DNA from: Desulfobacterales bacterium
GTDB taxonomy: Bacteria; Desulfobacterota; Desulfobacteria; Desulfobacterales; Desulfobacteraceae
Assembly (NCBI GenBank): GCA_022361535.1
Contig: JAKSAU010000427.1
Location: forward strand, 1-5,674
Direction of reading: 5' to 3'
DNA length: 5,674 nucleotides
Shown here piece after piece: positions 1 through 5,674 of the stretch. Every line of letters begins with the position of its first letter. Within the stretch, counting starts at the first letter, position 1. Below the pieces are notes generated by a model that worked only from the letters and a program-made list of their open reading frames with translations, was not told the DNA's origin and did not search any database. Both the position numbers and the translations under genes were made by a program.

Positions 1-1
1 G

Positions 2-223
2 ATTTGGTTAGAGGCAGAAGGAAATTTTAAAAAGGCTATCCAAGGACTCATCCGCATGGCAGGTGCCCATGTTCTTCATGAAGCAGGCCGCATGGAACCG
101 GCGAAGTCTTCTGCCCAAAAGGCTATAAAACTAATCTTAGATCATAAAAATAGTTTTCCTGAAGCATTTGATGCTGATGAATTGCTAAAGGAATTATCCA
201 CCCTTTTCATGTTAACGCGATAA
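2..223 (+). CDS. DUF309-like protein, C-terminal part (5' end cut by window edge)
   Basis: The frame is open from base 2 to a TAA at 221-223 and gives 73 residues; the start lies outside the window. The visible part begins with IWLEAEGNFKKAIQGLIRMA, followed by an AGAHVLHEAGR stretch. A Trp, then QGLI(R/Q)xA, then a His and a small-residue/Gly turn before another helix is the pattern I associate with DUF309 proteins, which are small all-helical proteins of unknown biochemical role. The rest (KSSAQKAIKLILDHKNSF and a Leu-rich tail) is consistent with the helical end of such a fold. The gene converges on the rhamnose cluster and shares no operon with it. The family call rests on a short fragment. 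A TPR-like helical protein is the main alternative. Confidence 0.65.
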   Translation: MWLEAEGNFKKAIQGLIRMAGAHVLHEAGRMEPAKSSAQKAIKLILDHKNSFPEAFDADELLKELSTLFMLTR

Positions 224-287
224 AAATTTATGGTGCAAACTATTTCTCATTCACTTGGCAAACGGTGTAACGAGCTACCAAAGAGTC

Positions 288-303
288 AGCCTTTATGAAG
301 GCT
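288..303. terminator. Small hairpin between convergent genes, possible bidirectional terminator
   Basis: AGCCTT (288-293) and AAGGCT (298-303) are perfect inverted repeats around a TATG loop. The hairpin sits between the stop of the plus-strand gene (223) and the stop of rfbB (308 on the minus strand), where a shared terminator is expected. On the plus strand it is followed by TATTTC, a weak U-tract. On the minus strand there is no clear T-run. The stem has only 6 bp, so intrinsic termination is plausible but not strong. Nothing else was recognised in the 224-307 gap. Confidence 0.35.
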
Positions 304-307
304 TATT

Positions 308-1375
308 TCAAGATTGTTTCATTAACGCTCGCCACCAAGGTTCATTATTCAAATACCAGTCAATGGTTTTTTCAATTCCCGAGGTAAAATCGTAGGTTGG
401 ACGATATCCAAGATCGGTCTGGATTTTTTCCGGATCAATTGCATATCGTCTGTCATGGCCGGCCCGATCTTCCACATAGGTAATCAGTGAATCTGACTTA
501 TCACCTTTTGCAGGTGGCGAAAAAGGGAACCGATTCGCGAGTGTTGAATCTATTTCAAACCGATGGTCAACAATAGAGCAGACCAGATTGATGATATCGA
601 TATTCACCCGTTCATTGTGTCCCCCGATATTATAAGTTTCTCCTGTTTTCCCATGGTGTAAAATCAAATCCACACCACGGTTGTGGTCATCTACATAAAG
701 CCAATCCCTTATTTGGCGTCCGTCTCCGTAAACGGGGATGAATTTCCCATCAAGAATGTGCACAAGGCACAACGGGATCAATTTTTCAGGATATTGATAT
801 GGCCCATAATTGTTAGAGCAATTTGAGGTGGTCACATCAAGTCCATAAGTCTCATGGTACGCTCGAACAAGGTGGTCTGAAGAGGCCTTTGAGGCGGCAT
901 ATGGGGAATTAGGCGCATAGGGAGTAGTCTCTGAAAACGGAAGACCATCTGCAGATAAAGTACCATAAACTTCATCTGTAGATACATGATGAAATCTATG
1001 AGGTTTCCCTGTTCCTTTATCTAACCAACATTTTTTTGCAGCCTTTAACAAGGAATGTGTGCCCACGATATTGGTCTGGATAAAGGCGTCCGGTCCGACA
1101 ATGGACCGGTCTACATGAGATTCTGCTGCAAAATGAACAATGGTATCAATATCATAATCAATGATCAAACCTTCCACCAGGTCCTGACCAAGAATATCGC
1201 CATGTACAAAAATAAATCCTGGATGCTCCTTTAGCCCATCCAGATTAGGCTTGTTTCCTGCATACGTTAAAGCGTCCAACACTATGATCCGGTCTTCAGG
1301 ATATGTTTTTTTCCAATAATATACAAAATTGGTGCCGATGAACCCGGCCCCACCAGTTACAATCAGGTTTCTCAC
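308..1375 (-). CDS. rfbB: dTDP-glucose 4,6-dehydratase (RmlB/RfbB)
   Basis: This 355-residue extended short-chain dehydrogenase converts dTDP-D-glucose to dTDP-4-keto-6-deoxy-D-glucose with tightly bound NAD+, the second step of dTDP-L-rhamnose synthesis in the cytoplasm. The Rossmann motif GGAGFIG is at residues 8-14, HFAAESHVDRS at 81-91, the catalytic TDE triplet at 133-135 in VSTDEVYG, and YxxxK at Y159/K163. SNNYGP (187-192), RDWLYVDDH (223-231) and GHDRRYAID (306-314) are further family signatures. Length fits the family. Relative to E. coli RfbB as I recall it, the region around residues 270-297 is about 15 residues longer. The start is GTG (1373-1375), sharing its G with the TAG stop of rfbD. 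AAGGGA lies about 9 bases upstream. This is the last gene of the rhamnose operon. rffG, a paralogue in enterobacterial common antigen clusters, is the alternative name, but the full rml set argues for rfbB. Confidence 0.97.
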   Translation of the reverse strand: MRNLIVTGGAGFIGTNFVYYWKKTYPEDRIIVLDALTYAGNKPNLDGLKEHPGFIFVHGDILGQDLVEGLIIDYDIDTIVHFAAESHVDRSIVGPDAFIQTNIVGTHSLLKAAKKCWLDKGTGKPHRFHHVSTDEVYGTLSADGLPFSETTPYAPNSPYAASKASSDHLVRAYHETYGLDVTTSNCSNNYGPYQYPEKLIPLCLVHILDGKFIPVYGDGRQIRDWLYVDDHNRGVDLILHHGKTGETYNIGGHNERVNIDIINLVCSIVDHRFEIDSTLANRFPFSPPAKGDKSDSLITYVEDRAGHDRRYAIDPEKIQTDLGYRPTYDFTSGIEKTIDWYLNNEPWWRALMKQS

Positions 1376-2235
1376 TAAACAAGTTCCCTTAACATCATTC
1401 TAAGGTGTTTACGCCAATGCATTGGTTCACATTTTGTTTTATCCCAGGTTTTCCGTTTATCCAGAACACTGTAGTGGGGCCGTTTGGCTGGCCGGGGAAA
1501 GGAATCAGTGCTGATGGGAAGGATTGGGATCTCTTTTTCCAGCAGTCCTAAATTCAGAGCTTCTTCCTGGACAGCCACTGCAAAATCATACCAGGATGCT
1601 ATTCCGGCGTCCGTCCAATGATACATCCCTCCCAATTTCATTTTTATTAATTTCCAAACGGTCGAAGCAAGTCCTGTTGCCCATGTCGGGGTGCCGATTT
1701 GATCATCCACCACATTTAGCTTTTCATTGCTTGTCATTAAATCCAGCATGGTTTTAACAAAATTGGTGCCGTGTGAAGAATAGAGCCAAGCCGTCCTAAT
1801 AATTAGGGCTCGATTCCCCAGTATGTCTTTTACTGCATTTTCACCTTCTAGTTTAGAGGAGCCGTATATGGAAACTGGATCAGGATTATCTTTTGGTAAC
1901 CATGGTTTAAAATTGGCACCGCTGAACACAAAATCTGTAGAAATATGCACGAGTCGAACACTTTTTTTCTTGCATATTAAAGACAGGGTCTCTACTGCGT
2001 CTCTGTTTATTCTATTTGCTAATTCCGGCTCATTTTCAGCCTTATCTACCGCCGTGTATGCAGCCGCATTTATAACCCAATCCACATTGTAGCGTTCAAC
2101 ACAGTTCCGGATGCTGCTGTCACTAACAAAATCAATCTTAGGGTAATCACAGAGCAAAATTTTAACATCATCAGGCCGGGTATGGTAAAGAGCATGCCCT
2201 AACTGGCCGTTTGCCCCTATCAGGAGCACTTTCAT
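1375..2235 (-). CDS. rfbD: dTDP-4-dehydrorhamnose reductase (RmlD/RfbD)
   Basis: This 286-residue protein performs the last step of the pathway, NAD(P)H-dependent reduction of dTDP-4-keto-L-rhamnose to dTDP-L-rhamnose. The N-terminal nucleotide-binding motif is GANGQLG (7-13), followed by NAAAYTAVDKAE (56-67). The SDR catalytic residues are T100/D101 in HISTDFVFSG and Y124/K128 in YGSSK. DDQIGTPT (177-184) and RPAKRPHYSVLD (248-259) are typical RmlD substrate-side motifs. Length is normal. The ATG overlaps the rfbC stop as ATGA (2232-2235) and is preceded by a good Shine-Dalgarno, AGAGGT, 6 bases upstream, so it can be translated by coupling or by independent initiation. Its TAG stop shares its last base with the GTG start of rfbB. 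Confidence 0.96.
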   Translation of the reverse strand: MKVLLIGANGQLGHALYHTRPDDVKILLCDYPKIDFVSDSSIRNCVERYNVDWVINAAAYTAVDKAENEPELANRINRDAVETLSLICKKKSVRLVHISTDFVFSGANFKPWLPKDNPDPVSIYGSSKLEGENAVKDILGNRALIIRTAWLYSSHGTNFVKTMLDLMTSNEKLNVVDDQIGTPTWATGLASTVWKLIKMKLGGMYHWTDAGIASWYDFAVAVQEEALNLGLLEKEIPILPISTDSFPRPAKRPHYSVLDKRKTWDKTKCEPMHWRKHLRMMLRELV

Positions 2236-2780
2236 GAGAATACCTCTGCATCAGCTAATAAGTCGCCGTTTTTGTCTTTATCCGATAAAATAAGATCTGT
2301 ATTAATAAGCTGTGGCCAATCAACCTTGATCTGGGGATCATTCCACAGGACACAGCGCTCAAGTTCCGGGGCATAATAGTCCGTACACTTGTAACAAAAC
2401 TCGGCTTTGTCGCTGAGCACATAAAATCCATGAGCAAATCCCGGGGGAACCCATAGCATTTTCCTATTCTGAGAAGAGAGAATCTGGCCTGCCCATTTCC
2501 CAAAATACGGGGAAGATTTTCTTAAATCCACCCCTACATCAAAAACCTGACCTTGCGTAACACGGACAAGTTTTCCCTGTGGCCGCCCCAGCTGATAATG
2601 CAGGCCCCGCAACGTTCCTTTAACCGAACAACTGTGATTGTCCTGAACAAATCCAATGTCAGCTACATGAGTCCGGAAGTCCTCATCCCGGAATGTTTCC
2701 ATAAAAAATCCGCGGGGATCTTCGAACACATTGGGTGTCAGCAGTATCATATCCGGTATCGTTAGACGGGTATATTTCAT
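2232..2780 (-). CDS. rfbC: dTDP-4-dehydrorhamnose 3,5-epimerase (RmlC/RfbC)
   Basis: This 182-residue cupin epimerises C3 and C5 of dTDP-4-keto-6-deoxy-D-glucose, giving the L-rhamno precursor used by RfbD. Visible family signatures are the start [27 protein letters not shown] (25-30), QDNHS (46-50), LRGLHYQ (57-63) with the catalytic His61, VDLR (84-87), and [10 protein letters not shown] (110-119). YKCTDYY (130-136) probably supplies the active-site Tyr. LSDKD (165-169) carries the Asp (D169) that is probably the partner of His61, judging by position. Length is that of the bacterial enzyme. The start ATG overlaps the rfbA stop and the stop overlaps the rfbD start, both as ATGA. The Shine-Dalgarno is poor (only AAGAAG directly before ATG), which suggests dependence on rfbA translation. 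Confidence 0.97.
   Translation of the reverse strand: MKYTRLTIPDMILLTPNVFEDPRGFFMETFRDEDFRTHVADIGFVQDNHSCSVKGTLRGLHYQLGRPQGKLVRVTQGQVFDVGVDLRKSSPYFGKWAGQILSSQNRKMLWVPPGFAHGFYVLSDKAEFCYKCTDYYAPELERCVLWNDPQIKVDWPQLINTDLILSDKDKNGDLLADAEVFS
2242..2247 (-). promoter_or_regulatory. Ribosome binding site of rfbD inside rfbC
   Basis: AGAGGT on the minus strand, 6 bases before the rfbD ATG. It is the best-formed Shine-Dalgarno inside the rhamnose cluster, so RfbD synthesis need not rely only on coupling through the ATGA overlap. Confidence 0.5.
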
Positions 2781-3661
2781 CTTCTTTTTTCCCGCCTTAA
2801 AATATCCATCAGATACTGACCATAACCGTTCTTTACCAACTTAATCGCTTGGTCTTCAAGTTGTTGGGAAGAAATCCATCCCATGCGGAAAGCAATTTCC
2901 TCAAGACACGCTATTTTAAGCCCCTGCCGTTCTTCCACAACCTTGATAAAGGCACCTGCATCCCAGAGTGCACTATGGGTTCCGGTATCCAGCCAGGCGG
3001 TTCCGCGACTCAGCACATCCACCTGCAAATCCCCCCTGGCCAGGTATGCGTTGTTTACATCTGTGATTTCAAGCTCTCCACGTTCTGATGGCTTAACTTG
3101 CCGGGCAATTTCAACCACGTCGTTATCATAAAAATAAAGCCCTGTAACCGCATAGTTTGATTTTGGGTTGTCTGGTTTTTCTTGAATTGATGTCACGGTT
3201 CCATCCGAATCAAACCCAATTACACCGTACCTCTCAGGATCCTTAACATAATACCCGAAAACGACGGCCCCAGTGGTTTCTTTTGCAAGGATCTGCAATC
3301 TTTCAGACAACCCCTCACCATGAAAAATATTATCACCGAGAATTAGAGTAACGGGATCATTTCCGATAAAGTTTTTCCCGATCAAAAAAGCTTGAGCCAA
3401 CCCATCAGGGTATGGTTGGGCTGCATAGGTAAGATTAAGGCCCCATTTGGTCCCGTCTCCCAAAAGGTGCTGGAACAACGCTTTATCTTGGGGGGCTGTA
3501 ATTATCAAAATTTCCCTTATTCCTGCCAGCATTAGTGTGGACAAGGGATAATAGATCATTGGTTTATCATATACAGGCATCAACTGCTTGCTTACCGAAT
3601 AGGTAAGCGGGTAAAGTCTTGTACCTGATCCACCGGCAAGGATTATGCCTTTTCTATGCAT
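2777..3661 (-). CDS. rfbA: Glucose-1-phosphate thymidylyltransferase (RmlA/RfbA)
   Basis: This 294-residue nucleotidyltransferase makes dTDP-glucose from dTTP and glucose-1-phosphate, the committed first step of the pathway and usually the one feedback-inhibited by dTDP-rhamnose. The nucleotide-binding signature [13 protein letters not shown] is at residues 8-20 (R15), followed by [17 protein letters not shown] with K25. The metal-binding Asp110 lies in LGDNIFHG (108-115). EKP (161-163), GELEITDVN (195-203) and WLDTGTH (223-229, D225) complete the family pattern. It is full length and the first gene of the cluster. ATG 3659-3661 is the only start compatible with the upstream in-frame TAA. The nearest good Shine-Dalgarno, AAGGA, is about 13 bases from it, further than usual, and only a weak AGAGA lies adjacent. 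Confidence 0.97.
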   Translation of the reverse strand: MHRKGIILAGGSGTRLYPLTYSVSKQLMPVYDKPMIYYPLSTLMLAGIREILIITAPQDKALFQHLLGDGTKWGLNLTYAAQPYPDGLAQAFLIGKNFIGNDPVTLILGDNIFHGEGLSERLQILAKETTGAVVFGYYVKDPERYGVIGFDSDGTVTSIQEKPDNPKSNYAVTGLYFYDNDVVEIARQVKPSERGELEITDVNNAYLARGDLQVDVLSRGTAWLDTGTHSALWDAGAFIKVVEERQGLKIACLEEIAFRMGWISSQQLEDQAIKLVKNGYGQYLMDILRREKRR

Positions 3662-3680
3662 TCTCTGTGCTTCATCCTTA

Positions 3681-3710
3681 AATTAAGGGCTGGCTTCCGC
3701 CCGCCTAATT
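3681..3710 (-). other. Imperfect hairpin in the rfbA leader
   Basis: On the minus strand GGCGGGC, GGAA, GCCAGCC form a 7-position stem with one G/A mismatch and a GNRA-type tetraloop (3688-3705). Flanking AATTA and TAATT add five more pairs after a 2-base bulge. A second, overlapping short palindrome, CCTTAA-T-TTAAGG (3676-3688), contains the AAGGA nearest rfbA. No T-run follows, so this is not a standard intrinsic terminator. It could be an mRNA leader structure affecting rfbA translation or stability, or an imperfect end for the upstream transcript. The rest of the 3662-3806 gap is AT-rich, and I could not define a convincing promoter in it. Confidence 0.35.
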
Positions 3711-3806
3711 AAAACTTTCAAGTTACCCGGAATAAATAGTATAAATTAACAGGCGTTTCAATAGAATAAGGGCTTTCAGGTTTTTAACTGTTAAGACACC
3801 CTAAAT

Positions 3807-4367
3807 TTAATAGACCTTGGCCTCATCGTTCAAATGGGCATCTACATACCTGGCAAGAATTTCAGCTGTAGCCCTCGGTGGACGAGCCTCCAGGTAATGA
3901 TCGATGACAGCGTGGGCGATTTCGTGGGCCAGCATGCCTGACGACACATCCTGTGCATTCATATAAATGGTATTGGTTTCATACAGATACCAGGCACGTG
4001 GCTGATTTTGTTTTTTGTAGAGCTTAAAATATGCGATCTTCAGCTCTTTTGGTCCGGGATAGATTCTAAGGTTGACCATGATGGGCTTTTGCATGTCCAA
4101 GATCAACTGAACTTTTTTAACCAGAAGATCCAGTTTTTCGGATAAAGAATTTGTTTTCGGGCCTTCTGATGATTTAAACCCTAAAAAGCCGGCAACATGT
4201 TTTACCGGCTCAATCCCTCTGTCAAACCGCTCAAGATCACCTCTGGACTGATACTGTATCATCAAATATCGGGTATTGATACGCTTCCAGGTTTGTGCTC
4301 CTGACGCATACTCAGCCCAAAACAAAGGGGTTGCTGCCAACAGGAAAAAAAAGATAAATCGGGTCAT
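3807..4367 (-). CDS. Exported peptidase-MA-like zinc metalloprotein (HExxH)
   Basis: The 186-residue reading starts with MTRFIFFFLLAATPLFWAEY, a signal peptide with probable cleavage near ASGA/QTW (residues 24/25), so it is likely periplasmic or secreted. A TRYLMIQY strand, a hydrophobic strand ending VNLRIYP and an AWYLYETNTIYMN strand precede LAHEIAHAVIDHY, with H148, E149 and H152. E169 in ATAEILARYVDAHL is placed as the third ligand of a gluzincin. This order resembles the peptidase MA family, though the protein is short for it. Substrate unknown. The chosen ATG (4365-4367) follows the upstream stop by 10 bases and has AGGT 5 bases before it. An in-frame TTG (4398-4400) or ATG (4395-4397) would add 11 or 10 non-signal-like residues and overlap the HAMP gene. 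The zinc motif is seen; the family is inference. Confidence 0.68.
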   Translation of the reverse strand: MTRFIFFFLLAATPLFWAEYASGAQTWKRINTRYLMIQYQSRGDLERFDRGIEPVKHVAGFLGFKSSEGPKTNSLSEKLDLLVKKVQLILDMQKPIMVNLRIYPGPKELKIAYFKLYKKQNQPRAWYLYETNTIYMNAQDVSSGMLAHEIAHAVIDHYLEARPPRATAEILARYVDAHLNDEAKVY

Positions 4368-4377
4368 TGCCGACCTG

Positions 4378-4917
4378 CTACAATTTGAATTTATCATCAA
4401 TTTTCTGTTTAATTCGTACCCCAGTGCCTGTTTCGTTGGAATCTACTTCGGTTTCTTTTTTGATCTCCAACACCCGCTCGTTCAAGGCTGAAATCATCTG
4501 GTTCAAAGATATTGCCAGTTCTTGGAATTGGTCGTTTTTTCGAATCCGTATCCGGGTGGCAAGGTCTCCTTTGGCAACGCGCTGAATGTCAAGCTCAAAT
4601 CTGTGGATCGGGCCTGCGATTTTATGGGATATAACAAGAAAGAACAAAGCGGCTATGCTCCCGATTCCAAGAGTAGTCAAAACCGTAGTAAAAATAACAG
4701 AAGGCATGATAGCAAGGGAAGTATTCTGGATGACGAGTTTTGAATCTACATAGGTGGAGGTAAGCGAATCCTGTGTAAATGCCAAGGTGAGTCCAAGGGA
4801 CACCACCCCCCCCATTATGAGAATAGATAAAAAAAGTATGGTAAACCGAGTCTGAAACCCTGGTTTGATATAATATTGCCGCCGTTTGTACCTCTTAACT
4901 GTTTTTTTAGGGACCAT
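4378..4917 (-). CDS. Two-pass membrane protein with C-terminal HAMP domain, no output domain
   Basis: The 179-residue reading has a very basic N-terminus (KKTVKRYKRRQYYIKPGFQTR), a first membrane helix at about 25-45, a short outer loop of about 25 residues, and a second helix at about 71-96. The HAMP domain follows (97 to about 148): HKIAGPIHRFELDIQRVAKG with the conserved Pro103, then KNDQFQELAISLNQMISAL with Asp129 at the usual D-E-x-G position. The protein then ends after a Lys/Glu-rich tail, with no kinase, cyclase or methyl-accepting region. I recall similar stand-alone HAMP proteins in Desulfobacterota; their function is unknown to me. ATG 4915-4917 is preferred because AAAAGG lies 7 bases upstream. 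ATG 4933-4935 would add six residues but has no Shine-Dalgarno. A run of eight G (4806-4813) lies in the first membrane helix. The gene for the HExxH protein follows after 10 bases. Confidence 0.8.
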   Translation of the reverse strand: MVPKKTVKRYKRRQYYIKPGFQTRFTILFLSILIMGGVVSLGLTLAFTQDSLTSTYVDSKLVIQNTSLAIMPSVIFTTVLTTLGIGSIAALFFLVISHKIAGPIHRFELDIQRVAKGDLATRIRIRKNDQFQELAISLNQMISALNERVLEIKKETEVDSNETGTGVRIKQKIDDKFKL

Positions 4918-4924
4918 GGCTGCA

Positions 4925-4930
4925 CCTTTT
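4925..4930 (-). promoter_or_regulatory. Ribosome binding site deciding the HAMP gene start
   Basis: AAAAGG on the minus strand, 7 bases before ATG 4915-4917. It supports the shorter start over ATG 4933-4935, whose upstream bases (ATATCTCCCTTA) contain no Shine-Dalgarno-like sequence. Confidence 0.5.
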
Positions 4931-5038
4931 CCCATTAAGGGAGATATATCGTTATGAAAAAGTCAGTAGACTGCTTGACGTTCTTTCATATTTTATTGTT
5001 GCCAAATCTGCATTTAAAACCTGATCGAACCTTGGCCG

Positions 5039-5623
5039 TTAATTTGTTATAACCGCCTCATTGATATAAATATCAGAAGATGCTTTTAGCTCTTTAATCC
5101 AGGTGGAGAGTTCCTTCTCAAGGCGTCTGGATTCCAGAACACTTTGAATACTGTCTTTTACTGCTTCGAAGGGCTGTCCCAGTTCGTCTTTGTGGGTCAG
5201 ATAGTACGCTTCCATCTCTTCACGGGATACAAGGATTCCTTTTTTTAATTCACGGGTTTTATGATCAAGAAGTGTTTTAACAAGAGTGGATTCCCAATAT
5301 TTTTCAATTGCTTTGACAAAAGTATCTTCCCGGTCTAACTGAAGATCCACTGCCGTCTGGATCATCAGTTCTTTTTGGATAAGATAATCAACAAACCGTT
5401 TACGGCTTTCTTTTGTGACATCTAATTCAGGATCAGCCCATGCTTCAAACTTGAACTGTTCATTAAACTCGGGAACCGTTATCCTGGAATTGTTAACCTG
5501 AATGGCCAGATCAACTTTTTGTTCCGCCTTATCTTGCCGGCCGCAGCCTAAAATTGACATGTAAAAGGCAAGGCATAAAAACAGCCACCAGACCGGGTGT
5601 ATCCAGGATACAGGTTTCATCAT
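5039..5623 (-). CDS. SurA/PpiC-like chaperone lipoprotein lacking a parvulin domain
   Basis: This 194-residue protein has a lipoprotein signal: MMKPVSW, a hydrophobic core at about 11-25, and lipobox SILGC with Cys27. The mature part starts with a charged linker, then DLAIQVNNSRITVPEFNEQF (38-57), the opening beta-strand and helix of SurA/PpiC chaperone domains. Helices with RKRFVDYLIQKELMIQTAVD (74-93) and EEMEAYYLTHKDEL (135-148) follow. In PpiC-type isomerases the parvulin domain normally comes next. Here the chain goes straight into the family's closing helix and strand: FEAVKDSIQSVLESRRLEKE, then WIKELKASSDIYI. So it is probably a periplasmic, membrane-anchored folding or outer-membrane-protein chaperone without isomerase activity. 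Its ATG overlaps the stop of the upstream gene as ATGA, and AAGGA lies 5 bases before it. The 4936-5038 region downstream holds no gene that I can support. Confidence 0.72.
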   Translation of the reverse strand: MMKPVSWIHPVWWLFLCLAFYMSILGCGRQDKAEQKVDLAIQVNNSRITVPEFNEQFKFEAWADPELDVTKESRKRFVDYLIQKELMIQTAVDLQLDREDTFVKAIEKYWESTLVKTLLDHKTRELKKGILVSREEMEAYYLTHKDELGQPFEAVKDSIQSVLESRRLEKELSTWIKELKASSDIYINEAVITN

Positions 5624-5674
5624 ACAAATCCTTTTTCATTAAGCAAAAGCAAAATTTCCTGGACCGCCTCATCC
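5620..5674 (-). CDS. C-terminal end of an upstream gene, unidentified
   Basis: On the minus strand one frame is open from the window edge (first full codon at 5673) to a TGA at 5620-5622, giving 17 residues: DEAVQEILLLLNEKGFV. The stop overlaps the lipoprotein ATG as ATGA (5620-5623), the usual sign of cotranscribed genes, and the codons look natural. The fragment is too short to name. In several Desulfobacterota, as I recall, the transcription-repair coupling factor gene mfd lies directly before SurA/PpiC-like genes, so that is one candidate; another PpiC-type protein is a second. Both are guesses from context. Confidence 0.5.
   Translation of the reverse strand, partial: DEAVQEILLLLNEKGFV
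5629..5633 (-). promoter_or_regulatory. Ribosome binding site of the lipoprotein gene
   Basis: AAGGA on the minus strand lies 5 bases before the first ATG (5621-5623) and 8 bases before a second in-frame ATG (5618-5620). Either start removes at most one residue, so the lipoprotein signal is unaffected. Confidence 0.5.

Noticed and set aside
1524..2092. Plus-strand open frames opposite rfbD (1524-1757 and 1823-2092)
   Set aside because: They lie fully antisense to a well-conserved rfbD with all catalytic motifs, lack Shine-Dalgarno sequences and show no recognisable protein features.
2777..2800. A6G run at the end of rfbA as a -1 frameshift site that would fuse RfbA to RfbC
   Set aside because: The zero frame reads GAA AAA AGA, so the A AAA AAG heptamer is out of phase for tandem slippage. 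The ATGA overlap explains the junction without frameshifting.
3738..3761. Possible promoter for the rfb operon: TATACT (3738-3743) with TTGAAA (3756-3761) on the minus strand
   Set aside because: The spacing is only 12 bases instead of about 17. No acceptable -35 was found at the right distance from TATACT.
4276..4743. Plus-strand open frames opposite the HAMP and metalloprotein genes
   Set aside because: The minus-strand frames carry clear membrane, HAMP and HExxH signatures. The plus-strand translations are low-information shadows.
4957..4972. AGTC-TACT-GACT hairpin followed by TTTTT on the minus strand, downstream of the lipoprotein gene
   Set aside because: The stem is only 4 bp with one G-C pair set on each side. 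It is too weak to call as an intrinsic terminator, although the position would suit one.

Overview
The window looks like a chromosomal segment from a Gram-negative, mid-GC bacterium. A member of the Desulfobacterota (Desulfobacterales-like) is the best guess, from protein style: the stand-alone HAMP membrane protein with a YYIKPGFQTRF-type N-terminus, the SurA-like lipoprotein and the rml variants. That placement is inference and no marker gene is present. Almost everything is on the minus strand. Only a truncated gene at the left edge is on the plus strand.

Left edge (2-223, plus): the last 73 codons of a DUF309-like helical protein, convergent with the large minus-strand cluster. The 84-base gap between them holds a small perfect hairpin at 288-303.

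Centre (308-3661, minus): a complete dTDP-L-rhamnose pathway transcribed in the order rfbA (rmlA) - rfbC (rmlC) - rfbD (rmlD) - rfbB (rmlB). The first two junctions are 4-base ATGA overlaps and the last is a TAG/GTG junction sharing one G, so the genes are probably translationally coupled on one mRNA. RfbA makes dTDP-glucose, RfbB dehydrates it to the 4-keto-6-deoxy sugar, RfbC epimerises it and RfbD reduces it to dTDP-L-rhamnose for LPS or other surface glycans. No glycosyltransferase lies inside the window. The 145-base leader upstream of rfbA carries an imperfect GC-rich hairpin with a GGAA loop.

Right part (3807-5674, minus): a set of envelope genes. From upstream to downstream they are: the last 17 codons of an unidentified gene; a lipoprotein with a SurA/PpiC-type chaperone fold but no visible parvulin domain, joined to it by an ATGA overlap; a two-pass membrane protein ending in a HAMP domain with no output domain; and, about 10 bases after that, an exported peptidase-MA-like HExxH metalloprotein. 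The last two probably form a two-gene unit of unknown function.

No tRNA, rRNA, CRISPR array, insertion sequence or long repeat was seen. The least-described parts are the HAMP-only/metallopeptidase pair and the parvulin-less lipoprotein. The rhamnose genes are canonical in content.
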